DNA of 64,000 bases from the NCBI RefSeq assembly GCF_019977395.1, contig NZ_AP024660.1, forward strand, positions 3,720,001-3,784,000, given 5' to 3'. The number at the start of each line of letters is the position of its first letter. The stretch's first letter is position 1. Source of the DNA: Arthrobacter sp. NicSoilC5 (GTDB taxonomy: Bacteria > Actinomycetota > Actinomycetes > Actinomycetales > Micrococcaceae). This document shows positions 41,405 to 50,334 of the stretch, piece after piece. The notes under the pieces were generated by a model. The model was given only the letters and a program-made list of their open reading frames with translations. It did no database searches and was not told the origin of the DNA. The translations under genes and the position numbers were made by a program.

Positions 41405-42564
41405 CGGGTCTCCTTGGAGGGCTGGATCAGGCTGGCCGCCATGGACTCGATGGTCAGCAGCGGGGCAACATTGGTGGTGGTGATGCGGTCACGGGCTTTG
41501 TTGATGGCGTCCATCCGGGCCAGCGTGGATTCCGGAGTGCTGCGGGAGGCGAACTCCTCCAGCTCACTCCTCAACTCAACGTTGACCAGTTCCACGGCGT
41601 TCCCCAGCTGGATGACCAGTACATCCCGGTAGAACGACAGCAAATCGGTGAGCGTCCGGTCCAGAGAGTCCGTGATGGATCGCTTGGCGCGGCGTTTCTG
41701 GTCGTCTTCGAGCTGTTTCAGCTGGCTGCGCATGGCCGGGGGCAGGGTTCCGGATTCCGGCGCCCCCAAAGTGGCAAGGAGGGCGGCTTTCTCCGCGGCG
41801 TCCCGCTCCTCGTTGGAGCTGTTAGCCTCTGCGGTGGCAATTTTGACCAGCTTGTCCGCCATCATGACGGCGGCCGTTACGCCCCGCAGTCCCAGCGGAA
41901 AACGGACCGTCTCCAGGCGCCGTTCCCTTGCCGCTGGATCCCTGGCCAGCCGGCGGGCAATGCCCACATGGCTCTGCGCTGTGCGGGCTGCCTGTTCCGC
42001 CAGGGCGGGGTCCACGCCGTCGCGCCTGACGAGCAGTGCGGCGACATCCGAGGCCGGCGGCAACCTCAAGGCAACGCTGCGGCAGCGCGAGCGGATGGTG
42101 ACCAGGACGTCGGCAGGCGATGGCGCACACAGCATCCACACGGTGCGCGGCGTAGGTTCCTCGATGGCCTTGAGCAGCACGTTGGTGGTCCGCTCCGCCA
42201 TGCGGTCAGCGTCCTCCACCACGATGATCCGCCAACGCCCCGACGACGGCCGGTTCCCCGCCGTCGCTACGAGTTCGCGGGCCTCGTCAATGGTGATGGT
42301 GACCTTTTCGGTGCGCACGAACGTCACGTCAGAATGGGTTTCGCCCAAAATCGTGTGGCACGCCTGGCATTGTCCGCAGCCGCGCAGGCCCACGTCCTCC
42401 TGGTCGCAGTTCAACGCCGCGGCGAACGCCTTGGCCGCATTGGAGCGGCCGGACCCCGGCGGCCCGGTAAAGAGCCATGCATGCGTCAGGCCCTCACCGC
42501 TGGCAGCCTGGCGCAGTTGTTCGACGACGGCGGGCTGGCCCTGCAGGTCATCCCAGACGGTCAC
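41401..42564 (-). CDS. holB: DNA polymerase III subunit delta'
   Basis: A 387-residue clamp-loader subunit. The N-terminal MTVWDDLQGQPAVVEQL is family-typical. The modified P-loop GPPGSGRSNAA has Arg where ATP-binding clamp loaders have Lys, which fits a delta' that does not hydrolyse ATP. The Zn module C-x8-CGQCQAC is near residues 52-68, followed by the SRC motif in IRSRCRSV. It overlaps tmk upstream (ATGA) and the hydrolase downstream, so all three are translationally coupled. Confidence 0.95.
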   Translation of the reverse strand: MTVWDDLQGQPAVVEQLRQAASGEGLTHAWLFTGPPGSGRSNAAKAFAAALNCDQEDVGLRGCGQCQACHTILGETHSDVTFVRTEKVTITIDEARELVATAGNRPSSGRWRIIVVEDADRMAERTTNVLLKAIEEPTPRTVWMLCAPSPADVLVTIRSRCRSVALRLPPASDVAALLVRRDGVDPALAEQAARTAQSHVGIARRLARDPAARERRLETVRFPLGLRGVTAAVMMADKLVKIATAEANSSNEERDAAEKAALLATLGAPESGTLPPAMRSQLKQLEDDQKRRAKRSITDSLDRTLTDLLSFYRDVLVIQLGNAVELVNVELRSELEEFASRSTPESTLARMDAINKARDRITTTNVAPLLTIESMAASLIQPSKETR

Positions 42565-43286
42565 GAGCCACCGCCGTCGCTCGCGGCACCGGGCACGGCC
42601 GGCTGCGGAACAGCATCCTGCACGGCTGCATCCTGCACTGCTGCGAAGGGAGCATCAAGCAGGGTGTCGACCTTCGCGAGGATCCGTGCGGCCAGGTCAT
42701 CGACCGGCAAATGGGCCGGCAGGACCAAATAGGAGGCGGGGCGGCGCGCCGCGAGCTCAAGGAAGGCGTCACGGATGCGGGTGTGGAACTCGTCAGCTTC
42801 GGATTCCAGGCGGTCCTCGGCTGCCTGGTCCGCTGTCCTGCGGGTACGCCCCAGCTGCGGGTCAACGTCCAGGAGGACAGTCAGGTGCGGCTGGAGGCCC
42901 GACGTGGCCCACTCATTGAGGGAACGCACAGCGTCCTGGCCCAGGTCGCGGCCGGCCCCCTGGTAGGCCACGGAAGAGTCGATGTACCGGTCAGTCAGCA
43001 CAATCTCGCCACGGCCAAGCGCGGGGCGGATGACCTGGGTGGCGTGGGCAGCGCGGGAAGCCGCAAAGATCAGGGCCTCCGTGTGGGCGTCGATCTCGCC
43101 GTTGCCGTGGTCCAGGACCAGGGAGCGAAGTTTTTCGCCGACGGGAGTGCCGCCGGGTTCACGGGTCCGCAGCACCGTGTAGCCGCGGGATTCCAGTGCC
43201 GCAGCAAGCCGGGCCGCCTGGGTGGACTTGCCGGCACCATCGCCACCTTCGAATGCGATGAATACGCCGGCCCTCTGTTTGTTCAC
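42561..43286 (-). CDS. tmk: Thymidylate kinase
   Basis: A 241-residue dTMP kinase. P-loop FEGGDGAGKST is at residues 12-22, the DRY motif TDRYIDSSVAYQGAGRDLG near 105, and the LID region RRTADQAAEDRLE near 153. The family length is about 210, and the extra C-terminal 30 residues are a low-complexity tail with the repeat AAVQDAAVQDAV. The GTG at 43286 follows a -10 TAGGCT (43298-43293) by 6 nt, so the mRNA starts leaderless. It heads an operon with holB, a common arrangement. Confidence 0.96.
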   Translation of the reverse strand: MNKQRAGVFIAFEGGDGAGKSTQAARLAAALESRGYTVLRTREPGGTPVGEKLRSLVLDHGNGEIDAHTEALIFAASRAAHATQVIRPALGRGEIVLTDRYIDSSVAYQGAGRDLGQDAVRSLNEWATSGLQPHLTVLLDVDPQLGRTRRTADQAAEDRLESEADEFHTRIRDAFLELAARRPASYLVLPAHLPVDDLAARILAKVDTLLDAPFAAVQDAAVQDAVPQPAVPGAASDGGGS

Positions 43287-43419
43287 TTCTCAAGCCTACC
43301 GAGGCGCGGCGACATTCCGGGCCTCCGAATATCCCCTGTGCAGGACGGGTGGATGGACCGGCGTCCACAAAGCGACATTGCTTTTCCGCCCGATTGGACC
43401 GAACAGTACGCTTTTGACC

Positions 43420-44610
43420 ATGAGTCTTTCCGAGCACCAGGCCGCGTCCCTTTCACCCGAGACGGTGGTGGTGGCAGCGGGACGTCCGCCACGGGAAAGG
43501 GACCAGCCGGTCAATCCTCCCATCACCCTTTCCTCCACCTATTTCGGCACCGGCCCGCTCGGTGACGGGGACCGGGGCTACGGCCGCTACTCCAACCCCA
43601 CCTGGGACCCCTTTGAGGAAGCTCTTGGCCAGCTTGAGGCGGCCGCGCTTCCGGGCCTGCTCTACGCATCGGGCCTGGCGGCGGTCAGCTCGGCACTGTC
43701 CCTGATTCCCGCCGGCGGCGTGCTGGTCATGCCCAACCACAGCTACTCCGGCTCGCTGGTGATGGCCTCGGAACTCGCGCAGAAAGGCTTCATCGAACTG
43801 CGGACCGTGGACATTGCCGATACCGATGCGGTCAAGGACGCCCTCGCTTCAAAAGGCCCGGAGGGGAACGCCGCCGCAATGTTGTGGCTGGAGAGCCCCA
43901 CCAACCCCATGCTGGGCATCGCTGACATGACCGACGTCGCGGAGGCCGCGCATGAGGCCGGCGCAATCGTCGTCACGGACAACACGTTCTCCACGCCCCT
44001 GGTCCAGCAGCCCCTGCTGCTGGGATCCGACGTCGTCCTGCATTCGGTGACGAAGTACCTGGCCGGGCACTCCGACGTCGTCCTCGGTGCGCTGGTCACC
44101 TCCGACCCGGAAATCCGCTCCGCACTGCTGCACCACCGCATCATCCACGGCGCCATCGCCGGGCCGTTTGAGGCGTGGCTGGCCCTGCGCGGGCTGCGGA
44201 CCCTCGCGCTGCGCGTGGAGCGGTCCCAGGAATCGGCCATGATCCTGGCGGAACGCCTTGCCGCGCACCCCGCCATTGAGTCCATCCGGTTCCCGGGCCT
44301 CGATACCGATCCGGGCCATGCCCGCGCCAAAGCGCAGATGAAGGGATTCGGTTCCATCATCTGCGTGCAGGTGGCGCCCGCAGCAGGGCTCAGCGGTGCC
44401 GACGCTGCGGACAAGCTGGTGGAGGCACTGGATCTTTGGCTGCCCGCCACGTCCCTGGGCGGTGTCGAGTCCCTCATCGAACGCCGGCGCCGCCACACAG
44501 CCGAACCCGCCAGCGTCCCCGAGAACCTGGTGCGGCTGAGCGTCGGGGTGGAGAGTGTCGAAGACCTTTGGGCTGACCTGAAGCAGGCGCTGGACACGCT
44601 GGACGGCTAG
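43420..44610 (+). CDS. Trans-sulfuration PLP enzyme (cystathionine gamma-synthase/lyase family)
   Basis: A 396-residue Cys/Met-metabolism PLP-dependent enzyme. Substrate and phosphate contacts are YGRYSNPTWDPFE near residue 48; the PLP-stacking and Asp segments are MLWLESPTNPMLGIAD and VVTDNTFSTP; the catalytic Lys is in SVTKYLAGHSD near residue 205; and the C-terminal LPATSLGGVESLIERR is family-typical. The exact reaction (synthase, gamma-lyase or sulfhydrylase) cannot be decided from the sequence. The ATG at 43420 follows a -10 TACGCT (43407-43412) by 7 nt, giving a leaderless mRNA; the longer frame upstream runs into tmk. Divergent from tmk. Confidence 0.93.
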   Translation: MSLSEHQAASLSPETVVVAAGRPPRERDQPVNPPITLSSTYFGTGPLGDGDRGYGRYSNPTWDPFEEALGQLEAAALPGLLYASGLAAVSSALSLIPAGGVLVMPNHSYSGSLVMASELAQKGFIELRTVDIADTDAVKDALASKGPEGNAAAMLWLESPTNPMLGIADMTDVAEAAHEAGAIVVTDNTFSTPLVQQPLLLGSDVVLHSVTKYLAGHSDVVLGALVTSDPEIRSALLHHRIIHGAIAGPFEAWLALRGLRTLALRVERSQESAMILAERLAAHPAIESIRFPGLDTDPGHARAKAQMKGFGSIICVQVAPAAGLSGADAADKLVEALDLWLPATSLGGVESLIERRRRHTAEPASVPENLVRLSVGVESVEDLWADLKQALDTLDG

Positions 44611-44619
44611 GCTGGGCTT

Positions 44620-44973
44620 GTGGACGGTCGAATAATAATCAGTTACATAGAGCAGGCAGTGTTCTTCATCCTCGGCCTGGTGGCCCTGGGGCTTGAGCTC
44701 TGGGCGTTCGTGGACTGTGCCCGGCACCGGCCCAACGCCTTCGAAGCCACCGGCAAGCGGACCAAGACGTTCTGGCTCGCCCTTACCGGCGGGTCGGCCC
44801 TGATTGGCGTAATTTCGCTGTTCGGCGCCGGCGGAGGCCTCTTCAGCACTCTTGGCCTGTTCGGACTGGCCGCGGTTGTCGCAGCCTCCGTCTACCTGGC
44901 CGATGTCCGTCCCGCCGTGAAGGACGCAGGCCGCGGCGGCAGCCGCAACATGGGCCCTTACGGTCCCTGGTGA
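44620..44973 (+). CDS. DUF2516 family membrane protein
   Basis: 117 residues. A first hydrophobic helix (YIEQAVFFILGLVALGLELWAF) is followed by FVDCARHRPNAFEATGKRTKTFWLAL, the hallmark of the actinobacterial DUF2516 family, and two further helices. The tail is Gly/Pro-rich. Function unknown. The GTG at 44620 follows a -10 TAGGCT (44608-44613) by 6 nt, which overlaps the stop codon region of the preceding PLP-enzyme gene, so it has its own promoter. Confidence 0.88.
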   Translation: MDGRIIISYIEQAVFFILGLVALGLELWAFVDCARHRPNAFEATGKRTKTFWLALTGGSALIGVISLFGAGGGLFSTLGLFGLAAVVAASVYLADVRPAVKDAGRGGSRNMGPYGPW

Positions 44974-44989
44974 TCCGCCCCGGCAGGGC

Positions 44990-45835
44990 CTAAACCTGGG
45001 GGGCCACTGCCTCCCAGTCCACCGTCAGCTCCCCAAGGCGCCACCGGGCGGGGCCGTCCTGGACCGGCCACCCGGCCGCGCGCAGGCTGCGGCACATGCC
45101 AACCCAGCGCTGCCTGTTGCCGAATGAGGCCAGCGGTGCGCTCTCAAGCCATGCCCGGTCCATCGCCTGCATGAAGGCATGAACCGGTTCTCCGGGGATG
45201 TTCCGGTGGATGAGGGCCTTGGGAAGCCGTTCGGCCACTTCCGACGGCAGTTCGAAGCTGCCGAAACGGACCGAAATACTCAGGGACAGCGGCCGGTCCC
45301 GGTCCAGCGCCACCCAGGTGACGCGCCGTCCGATTTCGTCGCAGGTGCCGTCCACGAACAAACCGCCGGGGGACAGCCGGTCCTGCACCAGCCGCCAGAT
45401 ACCCTGTACGTCGGCTTCCTCGTATTGCCGCAGGACATTGAACGCGCGGACCAGGACGGGGCGCCCGGGAACGGGCAGTTCAAAGCCACCGACCTGGAAG
45501 GTCAGCCCGGGGCGCTGCAGCGGAAGGGCAGCCCGCACGCGCGCGGGCTCAATTTCAATCCCGCAGACCCGCACGTCCGGCCGGATGGCGGCGAGCCTTT
45601 CATAAAGTTCGACGGCGGTGGCCGGCGTCGCGCCATAGCCCAGGTCAACCACCAGGGGGTCCGCCGCGGACCGGAGCCGACAGGCCTGCGGTCCCGTCAG
45701 CCAGCGGTCCACCCGGCGCATCCTGTTGGGGTTGGTGGTGCCGCGGGTGACGTTGCCAACCGGCCGGCCCTGCCTGGCGGGGGACGTCTTCCCGGAAAGT
45801 TGCGGGGCGTTCACCCGTTCCGCCTTTTGAACCAC
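44990..45835 (-). CDS. Class I SAM-dependent methyltransferase
   Basis: 281 residues. SAM motif I is [12 protein letters not shown] near residue 62, the acidic motif II is [11 protein letters not shown], and motif IV-like [10 protein letters not shown] follows near 130. The N-terminal 40 residues ([11 protein letters not shown]) recall conserved actinobacterial methylases located by gpmA. The substrate is unknown. The GTG at 45835 follows a -10 TAGGGT (45847-45842) by 6 nt, so the mRNA is leaderless. Divergent from gpmA. Confidence 0.83.
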   Translation of the reverse strand: MVQKAERVNAPQLSGKTSPARQGRPVGNVTRGTTNPNRMRRVDRWLTGPQACRLRSAADPLVVDLGYGATPATAVELYERLAAIRPDVRVCGIEIEPARVRAALPLQRPGLTFQVGGFELPVPGRPVLVRAFNVLRQYEEADVQGIWRLVQDRLSPGGLFVDGTCDEIGRRVTWVALDRDRPLSLSISVRFGSFELPSEVAERLPKALIHRNIPGEPVHAFMQAMDRAWLESAPLASFGNRQRWVGMCRSLRAAGWPVQDGPARWRLGELTVDWEAVAPQV

Positions 45836-45953
45836 TGCCCAACCCTATCCCTTGCCTCCGGGCCGGTGTCCGGCCGGTACTTCCTCCCCGGCCTCCGGTA
45901 GGGGCCATGTAACGCTGGGCGGGCGGCAACACTGCTCGGCTAGGATGAAAATC

Positions 45954-46700
45954 ATGACTTACAAGCTGATTCTGCTGCGCCACGGCCACAGCGAATGGAA
46001 CGCCAAGAACCTGTTCACCGGCTGGGTGGACGTTGACCTGAACGACCAGGGCCGCGCGGAAGCAGCGCGTGGCGGCGAGCTGCTGGTGGAAAACAATATC
46101 CTCCCGGATGTGCTCTACACGTCCCTGCTGAAGCGGGCCATCAATACCGCAAACATTGCCCTGGACAAGGCCGACCGCGGCTGGATTCCGGTCAAGCGCG
46201 ACTGGCGCCTGAACGAACGCCACTACGGTGCGCTGCAGGGCAAGGACAAGGCCCAGACCCTGGCCGAATACGGTGAAGAGCAGTTCATGGAGTGGCGCCG
46301 TTCCTACGACACCCCGCCGCCGCCCCTGGACGACAACAGCGAATTCAGCCAGGCCCACGACCCCCGCTACGCGGACCTGGGCGACGCCCTTCCGCGCACC
46401 GAGTGCCTGAAGGACGTCCTGGTGCGGCTCCTGCCCTACTGGGAATCGGACATCAAGGAAGACCTCAAGGCCGGCAAGACCGTCCTGGTCACCGCGCACG
46501 GCAACTCGCTCCGCGCGCTGGTCAAGCACCTGGACGGCATCAGCGATGAGGCTATCGCCGGCCTGAACATCCCGACGGGCATCCCGCTGGTGTACGACCT
46601 CGACGAAAACTTCCAGCCGATCAAGCCCGGCGGCACCTACCTCGATCCCGAGGCCGCCGAGCAGGCCATCCTGGCAGTCGCCAACCAGGGCAAGAAATAA
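45954..46700 (+). CDS. gpmA: 2,3-bisphosphoglycerate-dependent phosphoglycerate mutase
   Basis: A 248-residue glycolytic enzyme interconverting 3- and 2-phosphoglycerate. The phosphohistidine motif [17 protein letters not shown] is near residues 8-24, the [17 protein letters not shown] segments are family-typical, and the second catalytic His is in [12 protein letters not shown] near 185. An earlier in-frame ATG lies 9 bp upstream, but the ATG at 45954 follows TAGGAT (45941-45946) by 7 nt and gives the family N-terminus. gpmA beside phoU, senX3 and regX3 is a conserved actinobacterial order. Confidence 0.97.
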   Translation: MTYKLILLRHGHSEWNAKNLFTGWVDVDLNDQGRAEAARGGELLVENNILPDVLYTSLLKRAINTANIALDKADRGWIPVKRDWRLNERHYGALQGKDKAQTLAEYGEEQFMEWRRSYDTPPPPLDDNSEFSQAHDPRYADLGDALPRTECLKDVLVRLLPYWESDIKEDLKAGKTVLVTAHGNSLRALVKHLDGISDEAIAGLNIPTGIPLVYDLDENFQPIKPGGTYLDPEAAEQAILAVANQGKK

Positions 46701-46705
46701 GACTT

Positions 46706-46767
46706 CGCGGTTCTTCGCCGGGTGCTCGGTCGTTCCTCCCTTAGACGCACTCCGGCCGAAGAACGCG
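46706..46767. repeat. Imperfect inverted repeat after gpmA
   Basis: Left arm 46706-46724 (CGCGGTTCTTCGCCGGGTGC) and right arm 46747-46767 (GCACTCCGGCCGAAGAACGCG) pair along about 19 bp with two single-base bulges around a 22-nt loop. It directly precedes a second hairpin. Confidence 0.55.
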
Positions 46768-46786
46768 CTGCGTCAAAAGTGAAACG

Positions 46787-46829
46787 ACGACGGCGGGCTG
46801 GTCACCTCAGGTGACCAGCCCGCCGTCGT
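46787..46829. terminator. Bidirectional hairpin between gpmA and phoU
   Basis: A perfect 20-bp stem (ACGACGGCGGGCTGGTCACC) with loop TCA, 17 bp before the phoU stop codon and downstream of gpmA. No strong T tract on either side. Confidence 0.75.
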
Positions 46830-46845
46830 ACTCCGCGGTTTTTGT

Positions 46846-47508
46846 TCAGCTGTGTTCGGTGGCGTTCGGCTGCCACGCGCCGGTCACGAGGTAGGTCACC
46901 TTCTGCGCGACGGAAACACCGTGGTCTGCGAAGCGCTCGAAGTAGCGGCTGGCCAGGGCAACATCCACCGTGGTGGCGGGGGACTCCGACCACTCGGGGG
47001 CAGCGATGGCCTTGAAGACGCTCAAGTGCAGATCGTTGATGGCCGTGTTCGCCTTGAGGATGTCCCGGGCCACCTCGAGGTCGCGGCTTTCCAGCAGGAC
47101 CGTCAGCTTGTCGGCGATCTCCTGGTCCAGTTCCGCCATCCGGTTGAAGGTCTCCGTCATGGACGCCGGAATCACGGTGGAGGGGTACCGAAGGCGGGCC
47201 AGCTGTGCGATATGGCGCGCCAGGTCACCCATCCGCTCCAGGGATGCGCTCATCCGGAGGGAACCCACGATCATGCGCAGGTCGCTGGCGACAGGACCCT
47301 GCAGCGCCAGGATGTCGATAGCCCGCTCATCGAGGCTGTTCTGCAGGAAGTCAATGCGCGCATCCGCAGCGATGACATCCTGGGCGAGGTCCACGTCCGC
47401 CACCTGGAATGAGGTGGTGGCTTTGTCCATCGCTTCGCTGACCAGCCGGGAGATCTCCACCAGCTGGTCACCAACCTGGGTGAGTTCTTCCTGAAAAACC
47501 TTACGCAC
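46846..47508 (-). CDS. phoU: Phosphate signalling complex protein PhoU
   Basis: A 220-residue all-helical protein with two PhoU three-helix bundles, each with acidic metal-binding motifs (DARIDFLQNSLDERA near 50; AVADEL/E-rich TAINDLHL near 155). It connects the Pst transporter to the phosphate-sensing kinase and dampens the Pho response. The GTG at 47508 has AAAGGA upstream. A PHO box with a -10 CATAAT lies 105 bp upstream, and senX3-regX3 is divergent, so it is very likely activated by RegX3 under phosphate limitation. Confidence 0.93.
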   Translation of the reverse strand: MRKVFQEELTQVGDQLVEISRLVSEAMDKATTSFQVADVDLAQDVIAADARIDFLQNSLDERAIDILALQGPVASDLRMIVGSLRMSASLERMGDLARHIAQLARLRYPSTVIPASMTETFNRMAELDQEIADKLTVLLESRDLEVARDILKANTAINDLHLSVFKAIAAPEWSESPATTVDVALASRYFERFADHGVSVAQKVTYLVTGAWQPNATEHS

Positions 47509-47613
47509 TTAGGGCGTCCTTTCCTTGGAACTCCCGCCGGCCGCTCCAGGGCAGCAGGAATCGTGTCGCCGTTGGGCGCTCTGACCTCTAACTTTGTCAT
47601 CGCCCGGTAAACG

Positions 47614-47645
47614 ATTATGCCCACACAGGTGAACGTTAGTTGAAC
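47614..47645 (-). promoter_or_regulatory. PHO-box promoter of phoU
   Basis: On the minus strand GTTCAAC (47645-47639) and GTTCACC (47634-47628) form a direct repeat with exactly 11-bp periodicity. A -10 CATAAT (47619-47614) follows 8 nt later, so the repeat takes the place of the -35 element. This is the classic PhoB/PhoP/RegX3-activated promoter layout. The regulator assignment to RegX3, encoded next door, is inference. Confidence 0.8.
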
Positions 47646-47705
47646 CGTTCGCTGTAAGTGCCTTGAGCCGGCTGGAGGCGCCGGGCAAGAGCATAAAGTG
47701 GAGCT

Positions 47706-48974
47706 GTGGATCCTATGCTCATTGGTCTGGTTGCCGGCCTTATCGGCCTGGCGCTTGGCACGTTCGGCGTGCTTGCCTACCGGGTCAGCGAGAAGCAGCG
47801 CGAACTGCTGGACGTCGATGCCGAAGAGATTGCCCTGCCGGCGGGAGCCGCGGAGGTGCTCGCCGTCGTCGGACGGGCCTTCGTGGTGCTGGACGACGTC
47901 GACGGCGTGGTCCGCGCCAGCCCCGCGGCCTACGCGTACGGCCTGGTCCGCGGGCACACCGTCGTGCACAAGGAACTCCTGGACATGACCGCGGGGGTCC
48001 GGCGGGACGGCGTCATCCTGGAAAAACAGCTCGAGCTTCCGCGCGGACCGCTGGGACAAGGCACCATCATCGTCCAGGTCCGGGCCGCCATGCTGGGTGA
48101 GGAATACATCCTCCTCCTGGCCGATGACCGGACCGAGATCACCCGGACAGAAGAGATCCGCAACGACTTCGTGGCCAACGTGTCGCACGAACTGAAGACC
48201 CCGGTGGGTGCCATCTCCCTGCTGGCGGAGGCCCTGGAGTCCTCCGCCGACGACGAAGAAGCTGTGCGCCGCTTTGCCAAGCGCATGCACAAGGAATCCG
48301 CACGACTGGCCGCCCTGGTCCAGGACATCATTGAACTTTCCCGCCTGCAGGGCGCCAGCGTGACGCAGCAGGGCGGCCCCGTGGACATCAACGCCGTCAT
48401 CGCCGAAGCCGTGGACCGGTCCCAGCTGCCCGCCGAAAGCAAGAACATCAGCATCGTGGTGGGCGGCCGCACCGACGGCAAGGTGTTCGGGGACCAGGAC
48501 CTCCTGGTCACCGCACTGCGGAACCTCATCGACAATGCCATTCGCTACTCGCCCCCGAACACCCGCGTTGGCATCGGCGTCCGGTCCCGGGACGGCCTGG
48601 TCTCCATCTCCGTGACCGACCAGGGGGACGGGCTCTCGCCGGAGGACCAGGAACGCGTCTTCGAGCGCTTCTACCGGGTGGATGCCGCCCGCTCCCGCCA
48701 GACGGGCGGCACGGGCCTTGGCCTGAGCATCGTCAAGCACGTGGCATCGAACCATGGCGGCGAGGTGACGCTGTGGTCCCAGCCCGGGCAGGGATCCACC
48801 TTCACCCTCCGGCTGCCCGAGATGGAAGGGCAGGACGGCGACGCCGGGCTGTCCCTTTCCGCCGCAACGGCACCTGCACCGGCTCCGGGGCCGGCGCACG
48901 GGGCGCCCGAACAGGCCACTCTGACCCAAGTACCCCGCGCCGCCGGCGCAACAGAACGAGGAGCTAGCGCTTGA
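47706..48974 (+). CDS. senX3: Phosphate-sensing histidine kinase SenX3
   Basis: A 422-residue sensor kinase. One N-terminal membrane helix (LIGLVAGLIGLALGTFGVLAY) is followed by a PAS-like sensory domain (about 50-150), a HisKA domain with phosphoacceptor His in NVSHELKTPVGAIS near 160, and an ATPase domain with N-box LRNLIDNAIRYS, G1 DQGDGL and G2 GTGLGLS. The Ala/Pro-rich C-terminal tail is unusual in length. The GTG follows a -10 TAAAGT (47694-47699) by 6 nt, so the mRNA is probably leaderless. It overlaps regX3 by 4 bp and signals with PhoU. Confidence 0.94.
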   Translation: MDPMLIGLVAGLIGLALGTFGVLAYRVSEKQRELLDVDAEEIALPAGAAEVLAVVGRAFVVLDDVDGVVRASPAAYAYGLVRGHTVVHKELLDMTAGVRRDGVILEKQLELPRGPLGQGTIIVQVRAAMLGEEYILLLADDRTEITRTEEIRNDFVANVSHELKTPVGAISLLAEALESSADDEEAVRRFAKRMHKESARLAALVQDIIELSRLQGASVTQQGGPVDINAVIAEAVDRSQLPAESKNISIVVGGRTDGKVFGDQDLLVTALRNLIDNAIRYSPPNTRVGIGVRSRDGLVSISVTDQGDGLSPEDQERVFERFYRVDAARSRQTGGTGLGLSIVKHVASNHGGEVTLWSQPGQGSTFTLRLPEMEGQDGDAGLSLSAATAPAPAPGPAHGAPEQATLTQVPRAAGATERGASA

Positions 48975-49651
48975 GCAGGATTTTGATTGTTGAGGACGAG
49001 GAGTCGTTCAGCGATCCCTTGTCCTATTTGCTGGGCAAAGAAGGGTTCGAGGTTGAGGTGGTGGACAACGGGCTGGACGCCATTACCGAATTCGACCGCA
49101 ACGGCGCCGACCTGGTGCTGCTGGACCTGCAGCTCCCCGGGCTTTCCGGCACGGAGGTGTGCCGCCAGCTCCGGCAGCGCTCCAGCGTCCCCGTGATCAT
49201 GCTGACCGCCAAGGACTCGGAAATCGACAAAGTGGTGGGCCTGGAACTCGGCGCCGACGACTACGTCACCAAGCCCTACTCATCCCGTGAACTGGTGGCC
49301 CGCGTCCGGGCTGTCCTGCGGCGCCAGGGAGAACCTGAGGAACTGATCTCCGCCACAGTCCAGGCCGGGCCCGTCCGCATGGACATTGAACGGCACGTGG
49401 TGAGCGTGGACGGCGAGCAGGTCCTCCTTCCCCTGAAGGAGTTCGAGCTTCTGGAGATGCTCCTGCGCAACTCGGGCCGGGTGCTCACGCGCGGGCAGCT
49501 GATCGACCGTGTGTGGGGCTCGGACTACGTTGGCGACACCAAGACCCTGGACGTCCATGTGAAGCGCCTCCGCGGCAAGATCGAGCCGGACCCCTCGGCC
49601 CCCCGTTACCTGGTGACTGTCCGCGGCCTCGGCTACAAGTTCGAGCCGTAA
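48971..49651 (+). CDS. regX3: Response regulator RegX3 (OmpR/PhoB family)
   Basis: A 226-residue transcription factor. The receiver domain has acidic pocket VEDEE, phosphoacceptor Asp in LVLLDLQLPG near residue 52, and Lys in VTKPYSSRELVARV near 100. The C-terminal winged helix has FELLEMLLRNSGRVLTRGQL and VHVKRLRGKIEPD. It binds PHO boxes; a clear one lies in front of phoU. The TTG start overlaps the senX3 stop by 4 bp and has GAGGAG 11 nt upstream. Confidence 0.96.
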   Translation: MSRILIVEDEESFSDPLSYLLGKEGFEVEVVDNGLDAITEFDRNGADLVLLDLQLPGLSGTEVCRQLRQRSSVPVIMLTAKDSEIDKVVGLELGADDYVTKPYSSRELVARVRAVLRRQGEPEELISATVQAGPVRMDIERHVVSVDGEQVLLPLKEFELLEMLLRNSGRVLTRGQLIDRVWGSDYVGDTKTLDVHVKRLRGKIEPDPSAPRYLVTVRGLGYKFEP

Positions 49652-49673
49652 GGCAACATCGCCAAATACCGCA

Positions 49674-49705
49674 AAGAGGGAGGAGCCGCATGGCTCCTCC
49701 CTCTT
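49674..49705. terminator. Hairpin between regX3 and the lipoprotein gene
   Basis: A perfect 14-bp stem (AAGAGGGAGGAGCC/GGCTCCTCCCTCTT, loop GCAT) between convergent genes. No T tract follows. Confidence 0.7.
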
Positions 49706-49731
49706 GGTGTCCGCTGCTTGCAGCGCCCGCT

Positions 49732-50334
49732 TTAGCGGGTGGTGGCGGTTGCCGTTGCCGTGGCGCCGGAGGTTGCGCCGGCGGAGGACGTTGCGCCCGC
49801 ACCTGCGGAAGAAGAGGACGACGGCGTGGGCGTCGCCGAGGGGCTCGGGGTGGGGACGTAGTCCTTGTACTCCTGCAGGGTGGCGTCCAGGACGGGAACC
49901 TTGACCGTGCTGCTGACGTTGGTGCCGTTCTCGCTGATCTTGACGTCCACCAGGGAGCCCGGCTTGCCGCCGGTGGTGCTCAGGATGGCCGCGTCGGTCT
50001 TCTCGGTCAGCATGGTGGAGGAGTTGGCCTTCACCGAGACCTCGGTCTGTGAGCCCTTCGCGCCGTTGACGGTCAGCTTCACGTCCTTGGAGGAGGAGTT
50101 GTAGACGGCACCGATCAGGCGGCCGGGCTCGTTCTCGCCGGTGGAGACGATGAGGATGTTCCGCAGCTGCAGCGGACCGAGGTCTGCGCGGATGCCGTCC
50201 GAGGCGGAGTACTGATGGCTGGTCTGCTGGGGCGTGATGTAACCGCAGCCCGCGGTCAGCAGGCTGGCGCCAAGGGCAGCAGCCGTCAGTGCCAGTTTGC
50301 CGCGCTGGGCCCGGTTCATCGCAGTGGAACGCAC
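49732..50334 (-). CDS. Putative lipoprotein of unknown function
   Basis: 200 residues. The signal peptide ends in lipobox LTAGC (Cys near residue 30), so it should be anchored outside the membrane. A beta-rich central domain (about 45-155; IRADLGPLQLRNILIVST, RLIGAVYNSSSKDVKLTV) has the look of an immunoglobulin-like or copper-chaperone-like fold but lacks Met/His metal ligands. The C-terminal 40 residues are a Ser/Thr/Ala/Pro spacer. The GTG at 50334 has GAGGAG 8 nt upstream; ATG 15 bp downstream is possible. Adjacent to carD, divergent. Confidence 0.8.
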   Translation of the reverse strand: MRSTAMNRAQRGKLALTAAALGASLLTAGCGYITPQQTSHQYSASDGIRADLGPLQLRNILIVSTGENEPGRLIGAVYNSSSKDVKLTVNGAKGSQTEVSVKANSSTMLTEKTDAAILSTTGGKPGSLVDVKISENGTNVSSTVKVPVLDATLQEYKDYVPTPSPSATPTPSSSSSAGAGATSSAGATSGATATATATTR

